This document shows, piece by piece, positions 24,836-32,377 of a stretch of DNA of 32,377 nucleotides. Position numbers and translations under genes: made by a program. A model generated the notes under the pieces. That model did not search any database and was not told the origin of the DNA. It saw nothing but the letters and a program-made list of their open reading frames with translations. Position 1 is the first letter of the stretch, and each line of letters opens with the position of its first letter. The DNA is from JBIICS01 sp044238735 (GTDB lineage: Bacteria > Bacteroidota > Bacteroidia > UBA4408): NCBI GenBank assembly GCA_044238735.1, contig JBIICS010000011.1, forward strand, positions 1 to 32,377, in the 5' to 3' direction.

Positions 24836-25434
24836 ATCCGGATCATTTAAGCGAAAAAGCCAAACACGATTACAAGTTGGTTCGCGATGCTTTGGAAAAC
24901 GGCAACCAAAAAGCTTATGCAGAGTTAATGGATCGTTATCGCGAGCCCCTTTTCTACATGCTTTTAAAAATGGTTAATAATAAAGATGATGCAGAGGACT
25001 TAACTTTAGAGGCTTTCGGAAAAGCGTTTAATCGTTTAGATCAATATACGGCCTCTTTTGCTTTTAGTACCTGGTTGTTTAAAATTGCCTCTAATAACTG
25101 CATCGATTTTATACGTAGAAAACGAATGAAAGTTTTTTCTATTGATAAAACCTATGAAAGAGAAGAAGGGAATGAGGTAACGTTCGAACTTAAAAGCAGT
25201 ACCCCTGACCCCGAAGAAAAAGTAATGTTTAAACAAGAGTATCAAATTATGGTTGATGCTATAGAAAAGCTTAAACCTCGATACAAGGAACTAATAAAAC
25301 TTCGTTATTTCGATGAATTATCATACGAAGAAATTTCTCAAACTCTTAACCTGCCTTTGGGTACTGTTAAAGCGCAGCTTTTTAGAGCAAGAGAGTTTGT
25401 AACCGCAATTTTCAATAAGAGTAAAGGGAATTAG
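24826..25434 (+). CDS. ECF-type RNA polymerase sigma factor
   Basis: The 202-residue sigma-70 family protein has region 2 (about 25-95; YREPLFYMLLKMVNNKDDAEDLTLEAFGKAF, then FSTWLFKIASNNCIDFIRR) and region 4 (about 140-195; LKPRYKELIKLRYFDELSYEEISQTL and the recognition helix GTVKAQLFRARE). There is no region 1 or 3, so it is an ECF sigma. No anti-sigma gene (zinc-binding or FecR type) is adjacent. It starts inside the GT2 gene and is followed by rsmG after 2 nt, so it is expressed with housekeeping genes rather than from an obvious autoregulated promoter. Confidence 0.95.
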   Translation: MEINPDHLSEKAKHDYKLVRDALENGNQKAYAELMDRYREPLFYMLLKMVNNKDDAEDLTLEAFGKAFNRLDQYTASFAFSTWLFKIASNNCIDFIRRKRMKVFSIDKTYEREEGNEVTFELKSSTPDPEEKVMFKQEYQIMVDAIEKLKPRYKELIKLRYFDELSYEEISQTLNLPLGTVKAQLFRAREFVTAIFNKSKGN

Positions 25435-25436
25435 AT

Positions 25437-26072
25437 TTGAAATATTTTAATCTGATAGAAGAATATTTTCCCGAATTTTCATCCTTTCAATTGGAGCAGT
25501 TTAGCAAATTACATCAGCTTTATTTCGATTGGAATAGTAAAGTTAATGTGGTCTCCAGAAAAGATATTGAGGAATTATACTTGCATCATGTTTTGCACAG
25601 TTTAGCTATTTGCAACGTGGTACAGTTTAAAAAAACTTCACGAATTATTGATATTGGCACTGGTGGCGGTTTTCCGGGAATTCCTTTGGCTATAGCTTTT
25701 CCAGAATGTAATTTTACTCTTGTCGATTCTATAAATAAAAAAATAAGTGTTGTAAACAGTGTAATAGAACAGGCTCAAATTAAAAACGCCCAAGGTATAT
25801 GGGCTAGGGTAGAAGACTTAAACCAGAATGCTCACTTCTTTGTTACACGTGCCGTGGCTCCATTCCCCGATTTAATAAAATGGTGCCGTAAAAACATATC
25901 GTCCGATCAGTTTAACGATATACCGAATGGTATTATTGCATTAAAAGGTGGCGACCTTTCCGATGAACTTAAAGAATATCAACACGCCCTCGTTACTCCT
26001 CTTAGTAAATTTTTTAAAGAAGAATTCTTTGAGACCAAAAAAATAGTTTACCAACGTTTAAGGTCTATATAG
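25437..26072 (+). CDS. rsmG: 16S rRNA (guanine527-N7)-methyltransferase
   Basis: RsmG (GidB) methylates G527 in the 530 loop of 16S rRNA; loss of it is known to confer low-level streptomycin resistance in other bacteria. The 211-residue protein has DWNSKVNVVSRKDIEELYLHHVLHSL (31-56) and the SAM motif IDIGTGGGFPGIPLA (71-85), then VTRAVAPFPDL with the conserved Arg. The start is a TTG 2 nt after the sigma factor stop; the N-terminus it gives (MKYFNLIEEYFPEF) fits the family and no nearby ATG would. Confidence 0.95.
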   Translation: MKYFNLIEEYFPEFSSFQLEQFSKLHQLYFDWNSKVNVVSRKDIEELYLHHVLHSLAICNVVQFKKTSRIIDIGTGGGFPGIPLAIAFPECNFTLVDSINKKISVVNSVIEQAQIKNAQGIWARVEDLNQNAHFFVTRAVAPFPDLIKWCRKNISSDQFNDIPNGIIALKGGDLSDELKEYQHALVTPLSKFFKEEFFETKKIVYQRLRSI

Positions 26073-26214
26073 TTCTTAAATATCTGCCATTTTCTTTCTT
26101 AATTTTCAGTTCTTATGTGAGTAAATCTGTTAATAAAACTCGTTTAAAAGTCAAATAAATACTGCATTTTACCCTAATTCCATAGTAATTTTAAGGTTCG
26201 AATTTTGGAAGAAT

Positions 26215-28848
26215 ATGGAAGAAAATACTACAAGTAACGAGCCTAACGAAAATCATTTACATAATGTTACCGCTTTAGATGGAATGTACCAAAACTGGTT
26301 TTTGGATTACGCTTCATATGTAATTTTAGAAAGAGCGGTTCCTTCTATTGAAGATGGATTAAAACCAGTTCAACGACGAATCCTTCACTCAATGTGGGAA
26401 TTAGAAGATGGCCGTTATAATAAAGTGGCTAATGTTATTGGCCATACCATGAAATATCACCCTCATGGCGATGCCAGTATTGGCGATGCTATTGTACAGA
26501 TAGGTCAAAAAGATTTATTAATTGATACGCAGGGTAATTGGGGTAACATTTTAACAGGAGATAGTGCTGCAGCCCCCCGATATATTGAAATGCGTTTAAC
26601 TCCTTTTGCTTTAGACGTTTTATATAATCCAAAAACTACTCACTGGGGTCTTTCTTACGATGGTCGTAATAAAGAACCTTTAAATCTTCCGGTAAAGTTC
26701 CCCATATTATTGGCACACGGTGTAGAGGGTATTGCAGTTGGTATGGCTTGTAAAATATTGCCGCACAACTTTAATGAATTAGTGGACGCGAGTATAGAGG
26801 TTTTAAAGGGAAGAAAAACAAATGTTCTGCCGGATTTCCCTACTGCAGGACAGGCTGATTTTAGTGATTATCGGGAGGGTTTAAGAGGGGGTAGAATTAA
26901 AATTCGGGCTAAAATTAATATGCTCGATAAAAAAACATTGCAGATTACTGAAATTCCATTTGGAACCACCACTCAAAGTTTGATTGATTCTATAGTGGCA
27001 GCAAATGAAAAGGAAAAAGTAAAAATTAGGAAAATTGAGGATAATACTGCCGAAAATGTAGATATCCTGATTCACTTGCCTCCTAATATTTCCCCCGATA
27101 AAACTATAGATGCACTTTATGCTTTTACCGATTGCCAGTTAAGTATATCACCCAACGCCGCTGTAATTATAAATGATAAACCACGTTTTATAAACGTTAA
27201 CGAGATTCTGAAGATTTCCGCATTTCAAACTCGCGACTTATTACAAAGAGAACTCGAAATTTTACTAAGTGAATTAAACGAGGCCTGGCATTTCTCCTCT
27301 CTCGAAAAGATATTTATTAAGGAAGAAATGTATATTGATTTTAAAAAATACAACAATAAAGAATCTCTATACACCTATTTATACGAGAGGTTTCAGCCTT
27401 TCAAGAAAAAATTACTTCGCGAAATAAAAGATGAAGATTTGCACAAATTAACCCAAATTCCAATGATCAGAATTACGCGTTTTGATAGCGCTAAAGCAGA
27501 AGATCACATGAAGGAATTGGATCGTAAAATTGACGAGACAAAAGCGCATCTCTCTAATATAACCAACTATACTATAGATTATTTCAAAGAGTTAAAACGC
27601 AAATACGGTAAAGGAAAAGAGCGTAAAACGGAAATCAAAAATTTTGATAATATAGCAGCAGTAAATGTGGCTATTGCAAATGAAAAATTATACTGGAATA
27701 AAAAAGAAGGTTTTGCTGGTATTGCATTAAAGAGAGATGATAAAGCAGAAATGGTAGGAGAGTGCTCTCAATACGATGATATGATTGTTTTTAGAGAGGA
27801 TGGCACCATGCAGATAATGAAAGTAGCCGATAAAACTTTTGTGGGCGAGAATGTAATTCATCTAGATGTATTTAAAAAGAGTGACGAGCGTACTACTTAT
27901 AATTTAGTTTACCAAGACGGCCCTAAGGGTTTCACTTATATGAAACGCTTTAATGTTACCGGGATTATTCGCGATAAAGAGTACCATATAACGAAAGGGA
28001 CACCAGATAGTAAGATGTTGTGGTTTTCGGCTAATGCCAATGGCGAAGCCGAAATTTTAACCATTCACTTAAAACCGCTGCCTAAAGTTAGGAAATTGCA
28101 GTTTGATATTGATTTGAGTCAGCTCGAAATTAAAGGAAGAGGTACTATGGGTAACCTGGTTTCTAAATTTCCGGTTCGTAAAATTGTGCTTAAAGAAAAA
28201 TTGGGCTCTACGTTAGGCGCAACAAAAGTTTGGTTTGATGATGTAATTAATCGCATTAATACAGATGGTCATGGTACTTATTTAGGCGAATTTAATAACG
28301 AAGACAGAATTCTTTGTGTGTCTCAAAGTGGAACTTACCGTTTGGTGCCATTTGATATCTCACTCCATTTTGAAGATGATTTAATTTTAGTGGAAAAGTT
28401 TTTTCCACAGTTGCCATTGTCAGTAATATACCTAGATGGGCCAAGTAAAAATTTCTTTGTAAAACGATTTGTTCCTGAAGTAAGTACTAATAAGGTTACC
28501 ATAATACCAGAAGGTGATGGTTCTTACATAGAATTGGCGACTACTCAATCGGCTCCAACTGTAGAGCTAATATTTACTAAGGATAAAGGAAAAGAAATTC
28601 CAAGAGAGCAAATTAAACTGGTTGAATTTATTGAGATTAGAAATTTGAAAGCCAAAGGGAGCAAGATAACTGATAAAAAAGTAAAAGAGGTAAACCTACT
28701 ATTACCTGAAGTTGTTGAATCTGATGATCATGATGAGTTTGAAGAGGATGGCTTATCCCCTTTACAGGCCCTTAAACAAAAAGCAAATCCGGGTGTTGAA
28801 TTACCAAAAGACCCGGATGAGGATAATCAAATAAAAATGAAATTTTAA
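26215..28848 (+). CDS. parC: DNA topoisomerase IV subunit A
   Basis: This subunit is the DNA-cleaving half of the type IIA topoisomerase that decatenates daughter chromosomes. In the 877-residue protein the winged-helix/tower region opens with DGLKPVQRRILHSMWEL (47-63). The catalytic tyrosine is Tyr123 in AAAPRYIEMRL. The quinolone-determining segment reads KYHPHGDASIGDA, with Ala87 where E. coli ParC has Ser80, which appears family-typical here. The C-terminal half (about 500-800) holds beta-pinwheel blades, and the tail is acidic. The length and the wording point to ParC rather than GyrA. parE is not adjacent. A strong terminator follows the stop after about 4 nt. Confidence 0.94.
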   Translation: MEENTTSNEPNENHLHNVTALDGMYQNWFLDYASYVILERAVPSIEDGLKPVQRRILHSMWELEDGRYNKVANVIGHTMKYHPHGDASIGDAIVQIGQKDLLIDTQGNWGNILTGDSAAAPRYIEMRLTPFALDVLYNPKTTHWGLSYDGRNKEPLNLPVKFPILLAHGVEGIAVGMACKILPHNFNELVDASIEVLKGRKTNVLPDFPTAGQADFSDYREGLRGGRIKIRAKINMLDKKTLQITEIPFGTTTQSLIDSIVAANEKEKVKIRKIEDNTAENVDILIHLPPNISPDKTIDALYAFTDCQLSISPNAAVIINDKPRFINVNEILKISAFQTRDLLQRELEILLSELNEAWHFSSLEKIFIKEEMYIDFKKYNNKESLYTYLYERFQPFKKKLLREIKDEDLHKLTQIPMIRITRFDSAKAEDHMKELDRKIDETKAHLSNITNYTIDYFKELKRKYGKGKERKTEIKNFDNIAAVNVAIANEKLYWNKKEGFAGIALKRDDKAEMVGECSQYDDMIVFREDGTMQIMKVADKTFVGENVIHLDVFKKSDERTTYNLVYQDGPKGFTYMKRFNVTGIIRDKEYHITKGTPDSKMLWFSANANGEAEILTIHLKPLPKVRKLQFDIDLSQLEIKGRGTMGNLVSKFPVRKIVLKEKLGSTLGATKVWFDDVINRINTDGHGTYLGEFNNEDRILCVSQSGTYRLVPFDISLHFEDDLILVEKFFPQLPLSVIYLDGPSKNFFVKRFVPEVSTNKVTIIPEGDGSYIELATTQSAPTVELIFTKDKGKEIPREQIKLVEFIEIRNLKAKGSKITDKKVKEVNLLLPEVVESDDHDEFEEDGLSPLQALKQKANPGVELPKDPDEDNQIKMKF

Positions 28849-28852
28849 TTTA

Positions 28853-28886
28853 AAATATCCCAAATAAGTTTGGGATATTTTTTTTT
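28853..28886 (+). terminator. Intrinsic terminator of parC
   Basis: Perfect 12-bp arms (28853-28864 and 28869-28880) around the loop TAAG are followed by six more T to 28886. The structure ends 6 nt before the ATG of the DUF2461 gene. Confidence 0.93.
28865..28872 (+). promoter_or_regulatory. Candidate DUF2461 -7 element inside the terminator
   Basis: The terminator loop plus the first four bases of the right arm form TAAGTTTG, a perfect TAnnTTTG match, 20 nt before the ATG at 28893. No good -33 TTG is visible upstream. It could let the downstream gene be transcribed independently of readthrough. Confidence 0.38.
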
Positions 28887-28892
28887 AGTGGT

Positions 28893-29552
28893 ATGAATAT
28901 TAAAAAAGAAACTTTCGAATTTTTAGAAACTTTAAAGAACAACAACTCTAAAGATTGGTTTGATAATAATCGAAATGATTATGAAGAATCCCGACAAAAC
29001 GTTATCCAGTTTATTGATGCAATAATTATTGATTTGCAAACAAAAGATTCATCCATAAAAGGACAAACAGCTAAAACTTGTTTATTTAGAATAAACCGCG
29101 ATGTTCGTTTTTCAAAAAACAAGCAGCCCTATAAAACTAATTTTGGCGCCAGTATAAATAGTGAAGGCCGTAAATCCAATAAAGCAGGTTATTATATCCA
29201 TATAGAGCCAGGCTCTTCTTTTATAGGTGGTGGCCTCTATATGCCAGATGGAGTTGTGTTAGCCAAGCTAAGGCAAGAAATTGATTATAACGGTAAAGAA
29301 TTTCATAAAATTCTTTCAAATAAAAGCTTTAAAAAATCATATGAAGACTTGTGGTTAGAGGATAGTTTATCTCTCCCCCCCCGAAACTATGATAAAAACC
29401 ATCCAGACCTTAAGTACCTAAAGCTTAAAAGTTACATAGCTACACGCGATTTAACGGATGAACAGTTGCTTCAGCTGCCAGTTAAAGAATTCGTTAAACA
29501 TCTCAGTAATTTAACTCCCCTTATACAATTTTTAAATGTTGCGTTCGATTAG
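28893..29552 (+). CDS. DUF2461 family protein
   Basis: The 219-residue soluble protein carries the family hallmarks: FLETLKNNNSKDWFDNNR (10-27), FRINRDVRFSKNKQPYKTNF (68-87) and GYYIHIEPGSSFIGGGLYMPD (101-121). DUF2461 (TIGR02453) has no established function. Codons 161-164 lie on a C8 tract (29375-29382) encoding Leu-Pro-Pro-Arg, an unusual run in such AT-rich DNA. It starts immediately after the parC terminator. About 300 bp of non-coding sequence follows. Confidence 0.9.
   Translation: MNIKKETFEFLETLKNNNSKDWFDNNRNDYEESRQNVIQFIDAIIIDLQTKDSSIKGQTAKTCLFRINRDVRFSKNKQPYKTNFGASINSEGRKSNKAGYYIHIEPGSSFIGGGLYMPDGVVLAKLRQEIDYNGKEFHKILSNKSFKKSYEDLWLEDSLSLPPRNYDKNHPDLKYLKLKSYIATRDLTDEQLLQLPVKEFVKHLSNLTPLIQFLNVAFD
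29375..29382. repeat. C8 homopolymer tract inside the DUF2461 gene
   Basis: Eight consecutive C lie within the coding sequence in otherwise AT-rich DNA. The present frame is intact. Slippage by one or two bases would truncate the last quarter of the protein. Confidence 0.9.
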
Positions 29553-29855
29553 TTTATAGAGCTTGCCCTTTAAACTATAATTTTTTAATTTTTTACGCTT
29601 ATTTCTCGCATTAAAACCAAAAGAATTTCATCTTTTGCTTGTCTAATTATTTTTGATATTAATAACGAAATAATTTTGTTTCGTCTTATATTTTGGTTTT
29701 TTATCCAGGCTTTTTTAAAAAATTATCTAGAGTAAAGGTTGTTTATTTTTAAAAAAACGTTGGATAGAGCATAAAATAGAGTAATAAGTTGGTTAAACCG
29801 TTAAATTTATTGTAGATTAGTTGTTCATTATTGTATAATAATAAGATATAATTGA
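29553..29855. other. AT-rich intergenic region with nested inverted repeats
   Basis: This is 303 bp with no supported gene. At 29613-29622 AAAACCAAAA pairs perfectly with TTTTGGTTTT at 29691-29700, which is followed by TT. Inside lie a 7-bp hairpin (CAAAAGA 29618-29624 / TCTTTTG 29631-29637), mutually exclusive with the outer pairing, and a hairpin at 29665-29684 (ACGAAA / TTTCGT). A perfect TAnnTTTG element, TAATTTTG, is at 29671-29678. Further right, TTG-N22-TAAGTTGG (about 29761-29793) is a weaker promoter candidate for the kinase gene. It could hold a leader RNA, a terminator for DUF2461, or nothing functional. Confidence 0.4.
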
Positions 29856-31958
29856 TTGGAGAAAACAGACAAATTTCTATTTTTTGAATCCTTAATTGAT
29901 AATTCTATCGCGGGCTCTTTTATTAGTAGCTACAAAGGTGAAATTTATTATACTAATTCTGCTTTTAACGAAATATTTGGTTACGACAATATCGATGAAT
30001 TGCGAGAATCTAATACTTCTAAGTTTTATGCTTCAATTGCAGATCGGGATAATTACTTAAATGAATTAAATCAATTTGGATTTGTTAAAAACAAGATAAT
30101 CAAGGGTAGAAAAAAATCGGGAGAAATTTTTCTATTTAAGATAAATACAAACTTAATAGATCATCAAAATGAAAAGCTTTTGTTTGGTTCCATTATAGAT
30201 TTGTCTAATGAAAATAAGATTGTTCAGAAATTAAATGAGCAACAAAACAAGTATAATGATTTTATAAATAGCAGTGTACAAATTATACAAAGCTTTGATA
30301 AAAATGGTTTTTTGGATTACTGTAACAAGTTGTGGTACGAAAAGTTTAAATATTCACCAGATGAAATTAAAGGGATAAACTTATTTGATTTAATAGAGGA
30401 TGACTACAAGGAGCATTGTCAGTATATTTTTCAAGATATCTTAAAAGGTAACCCGGCTTTTGATGTTAAAGTCGCATTTAGATCAAAAGATGGAAAGCGA
30501 ATGATTTTTCAGGGAAATGTATTGCCGATCAGTAAAAATGGAGAGTTTATTTCTACACATGCTTTTTTTTATGATATAACCGATTTAGAATATGCTGATC
30601 AAAAAATAAAACATCAGGAATCAATTTTGAATACGGTTTTTAATTCTACCCCCATTTGTTTATATCTCAAAGATTTGAATGGTAAATACATTTACAATAA
30701 TCAAATAATGGAGGAAACGCTTAAATTAAGTCCGATTGGTAAAACGGATTATGATTTATTTGGCCCTAACGATATTGAACTATTAAAAAATACAGATCAA
30801 GAAGCTATTGATAATCCGGATCGTTTGATACGCTTTAATTTTAAAACAACTAATAATCAAAACACACGTCATTTTTATTGTGGAAAAAAGTCTATTGTTA
30901 ACGATGCTATGCAGCCCATTATTTTTGGTTTTACAGTAGACATTACCGAGTTAGTAGAAAAATCCAATAAAATGGAAGAAAGTGAAAAGATCCTTCATTC
31001 TCTGATCGATTACTCATTTAGTGGTTACATGATGTTTGAATTTAATCAGCAGTTAAACGATTATACTTTGTTATATAAAAATGAATACGCTGATTATATT
31101 TTAGATTTAAAAAATGAAGAAAAGGAGGCTAGAAGAATACTGGATTTTTTACCTGAAGCAAAAGTTGAAAAACTTTATAATCCATCCGTTAATACCCTTT
31201 TTTATGAATGGAAAAAAAGCAATTCAATAAATACTAAATATTACAGCTTAAATTTTTCAAAATTATTTTCAACAGACTCTTCCCAAAAGTTAATCGTTTT
31301 CATTCACGAGTTTACCGAAAAAATGACCCTTATTAATGAGCTGGAACAAAAGCTCTCTGATAATAAGTTGTTAATTGGGGAGGTTCATCATCGGGTTAAA
31401 AATAATCTTGCTATTATTGATGGAATACTAGAACTCAATAAATATAAGTTAAAGGCATCTGACGAAATTATTTTAGGTGATATTCAAATGCGTATTAGAA
31501 GTATTGCTATTGTTCACGAAAAACTTTATCAATCTGAAAATTTCTCTACCATATCATTGTTTGAGTACGTAAACGAATTAAGTTCTTATTACAATAAAAC
31601 ATTTACCTTCAAAAATCAACACAAAGCAGATTTTAAAATAGACATTGATACTTCAATTTTGTTAAACCTTAATAAATCTATTTCATTCGGACTTATCTTA
31701 AGTGAGCTCTTCTCTAATAGTTTTAAACACTCTGCCTGCGAAAATAATATAACCATCTCAATTAAAATAGAGGAGTATAATGGTAAAATACAGGTTTATT
31801 ATTCCGATTGCGGTAAAGGTTTGCCCGATGGTTTTGTAGTAAGTAAAAGTAAAGGCTTTGGTTTTAAATTAGTACTTAATCTTATCAAACAACTTAAAGG
31901 TGAGTATCAAATAGAATCTGGTAAAAATTTTAAATTTTCATTTATATTTAATAATTAG
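29856..31958 (+). CDS. PAS-rich HisKA_2 histidine kinase
   Basis: The protein has 700 residues from a TTG; no ATG precedes the first conserved PAS segment. It shows at least three PAS-type modules: about 8-118 (SFISSYKGEIYYTNSAFNEIFGY), 128-247 (FDKNGFLDYCNKLWYEKFKY) and 255-370 (STPICLYLKDLNGKYIYNN); a fourth, diverged one may lie at 380-490. The HisKA_2 domain follows (LIGEVHHRVKNNLAIIDGIL; phospho-His at 511/512), then HATPase with N box LSELFSNSFKHS, G1 box SDCGKGLP (Cys in place of the usual Asn) and G2 KGFGFKL. There is no transmembrane helix, so it is cytosolic. Its natural partner is probably the receiver-containing gene that starts 2 nt downstream. Confidence 0.92.
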   Translation: MEKTDKFLFFESLIDNSIAGSFISSYKGEIYYTNSAFNEIFGYDNIDELRESNTSKFYASIADRDNYLNELNQFGFVKNKIIKGRKKSGEIFLFKINTNLIDHQNEKLLFGSIIDLSNENKIVQKLNEQQNKYNDFINSSVQIIQSFDKNGFLDYCNKLWYEKFKYSPDEIKGINLFDLIEDDYKEHCQYIFQDILKGNPAFDVKVAFRSKDGKRMIFQGNVLPISKNGEFISTHAFFYDITDLEYADQKIKHQESILNTVFNSTPICLYLKDLNGKYIYNNQIMEETLKLSPIGKTDYDLFGPNDIELLKNTDQEAIDNPDRLIRFNFKTTNNQNTRHFYCGKKSIVNDAMQPIIFGFTVDITELVEKSNKMEESEKILHSLIDYSFSGYMMFEFNQQLNDYTLLYKNEYADYILDLKNEEKEARRILDFLPEAKVEKLYNPSVNTLFYEWKKSNSINTKYYSLNFSKLFSTDSSQKLIVFIHEFTEKMTLINELEQKLSDNKLLIGEVHHRVKNNLAIIDGILELNKYKLKASDEIILGDIQMRIRSIAIVHEKLYQSENFSTISLFEYVNELSSYYNKTFTFKNQHKADFKIDIDTSILLNLNKSISFGLILSELFSNSFKHSACENNITISIKIEEYNGKIQVYYSDCGKGLPDGFVVSKSKGFGFKLVLNLIKQLKGEYQIESGKNFKFSFIFNN

Positions 31959-31960
31959 AA

Positions 31961-32377
31961 ATGGGAAAACGAGTAGTAATAGTTGAAGATGATTTTATCA
32001 TTCAGGAATTACATAAGCATTATGTAGAAAATCTAAAACACGAGGTTGTTGGTTGTTTTTCGAGTGGCGAAGAAGCAATTGATTTTTTTAACCACAATAG
32101 TGCCGATCTTATTTTAATGGATATTCGTTTAGAAACGAGTATCGATGGAATAGAGACCATGAAACAAATCCAGGAAATTCAAACCGTTCCGGTAGTTTAT
32201 ATAACGGGTAATACCGAAGAAGTAAATTTAAAACGTGCTTTAAATACGGGTATGCGCGGCTTTTTATCAAAACCCATCGGCCCAAAAGATCTTGAAGATA
32301 TTATAGATTCTATCAACAACTTAAACGATTCTATTCTTTATGCCGAACGGATTCAAAAAGCTATATTTCCTCAAAAG
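31961..32377 (+). CDS. Receiver-domain protein, probably REC-SpoIIE phosphatase, cut by window edge
   Basis: The frame is open from the ATG at 31961 to the right edge (139 codons). Residues 1-118 are a complete receiver domain: acidic pocket Glu9-Asp10-Asp11, phospho-acceptor Asp54 (LILMDIRL), Thr82 (VYITGN) and Lys104 (LSKPI). After a short linker the sequence reads NDSILYAERIQKAIFPQ, which closely resembles the entry to SpoIIE/PP2C-type phosphatase domains in Bacteroidota. The output domain itself lies beyond the window, so the phosphatase assignment is inference. Spacing of 2 nt to the kinase indicates a cognate two-component pair. Confidence 0.9.
   Translation, partial: MGKRVVIVEDDFIIQELHKHYVENLKHEVVGCFSSGEEAIDFFNHNSADLILMDIRLETSIDGIETMKQIQEIQTVPVVYITGNTEEVNLKRALNTGMRGFLSKPIGPKDLEDIIDSINNLNDSILYAERIQKAIFPQK

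Noticed and set aside
29553..29855. tRNA or known riboswitch in the longest gap
   Set aside because: No cloverleaf, CCA end, T-loop GTTCRA or recognisable riboswitch core was found; only AT-rich inverted repeats are visible.
31371..31400. Gene duplication linking the two HisKA_2 kinases
   Set aside because: The shared HHRVKNN block is family-wide; sensor regions and lengths differ completely, so there is no sign of recent duplication.

Overview
The window is AT-rich, densely packed chromosomal DNA from a member of the Bacteroidota. I base this on family content (BT_3928-type DoxX/MauE protein, DUF1599, DUF4286, DUF5686 with a carboxypeptidase-like N-terminal domain, HisKA_2 kinases, Reg_prop/Y_Y_Y sensor, a Tgt without zinc cysteines), on the scarcity of Shine-Dalgarno sites, and on several perfect copies of the Bacteroidota -7 promoter element TAnnTTTG. 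I cannot assign an order. No rRNA, tRNA, CRISPR array, insertion sequence or phage gene is visible. Most of the window is core housekeeping DNA, with signal-transduction genes at both edges and in the middle.

Layout. 1-4137 (minus): folP, dacA (c-di-AMP synthase) and a large Reg_prop/Y_Y_Y sensor cut by the left edge, closely spaced and probably one operon. 4152-7010 (plus): DUF1599, a DoxX/MauE-thioredoxin-fold membrane protein and an orphan DppB-type ABC permease. 7210-10036 (plus): DUF4286, rsmA, a possible 34-residue ORF, a CorA-type transporter and a low-molecular-weight phosphatase. 10031-11352 (minus): DUF58 protein and thioredoxin. 11587-13026 (plus): a histidine kinase with a XylR_N/V4R-type sensor region. 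13042-16611 (minus): AhpD-like protein, DUF5686 outer-membrane protein and lptB. 16769-18198 (plus): a crotonase and a DUF1345 membrane protein. 18201-23598 (minus): tgt, an LptF/LptG permease, a methyltransferase, a ZIP transporter, a 2-Cys peroxiredoxin and pgeF. 23690-29552 (plus): GT2 glycosyltransferase, ECF sigma factor, rsmG, parC and DUF2461. 29856-32377 (plus): a PAS-rich HisKA_2 kinase followed 2 bp later by a receiver-SpoIIE-type protein cut by the right edge.

How the genes work together. Envelope functions recur: LptB, an LptF/G permease, a DUF5686 outer-membrane protein, metal transporters and a membrane glycosyltransferase. Redox functions form a second theme: thioredoxin, peroxiredoxin, an AhpD-like protein and the DoxX/MauE protein. 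Ribosome and tRNA modification is a third: RsmA, RsmG and Tgt. The right-edge kinase/receiver-phosphatase pair is a complete input-output signalling module apart from its missing C-terminus. The left-edge sensor ends in a coiled coil of the kind that often precedes a SpoIIE domain in this phylum.

The most notable non-coding observations are these. (a) At three places an intrinsic terminator ends only 2-10 nt before the next co-directional start codon, and in two of them a promoter-like -7 element lies inside the terminator hairpin. (b) There is a 13-unit heptanucleotide array (CAACTTA/CAACTTT) upstream of the LptF/G gene, with a decayed heptamer relative at 7080-7121. (c) A C8 tract lies inside the DUF2461 gene. 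(d) The folP and DUF1599 start codons diverge with only 14 bp between them. I did not find a clearly novel multi-gene defence or biosynthetic system.
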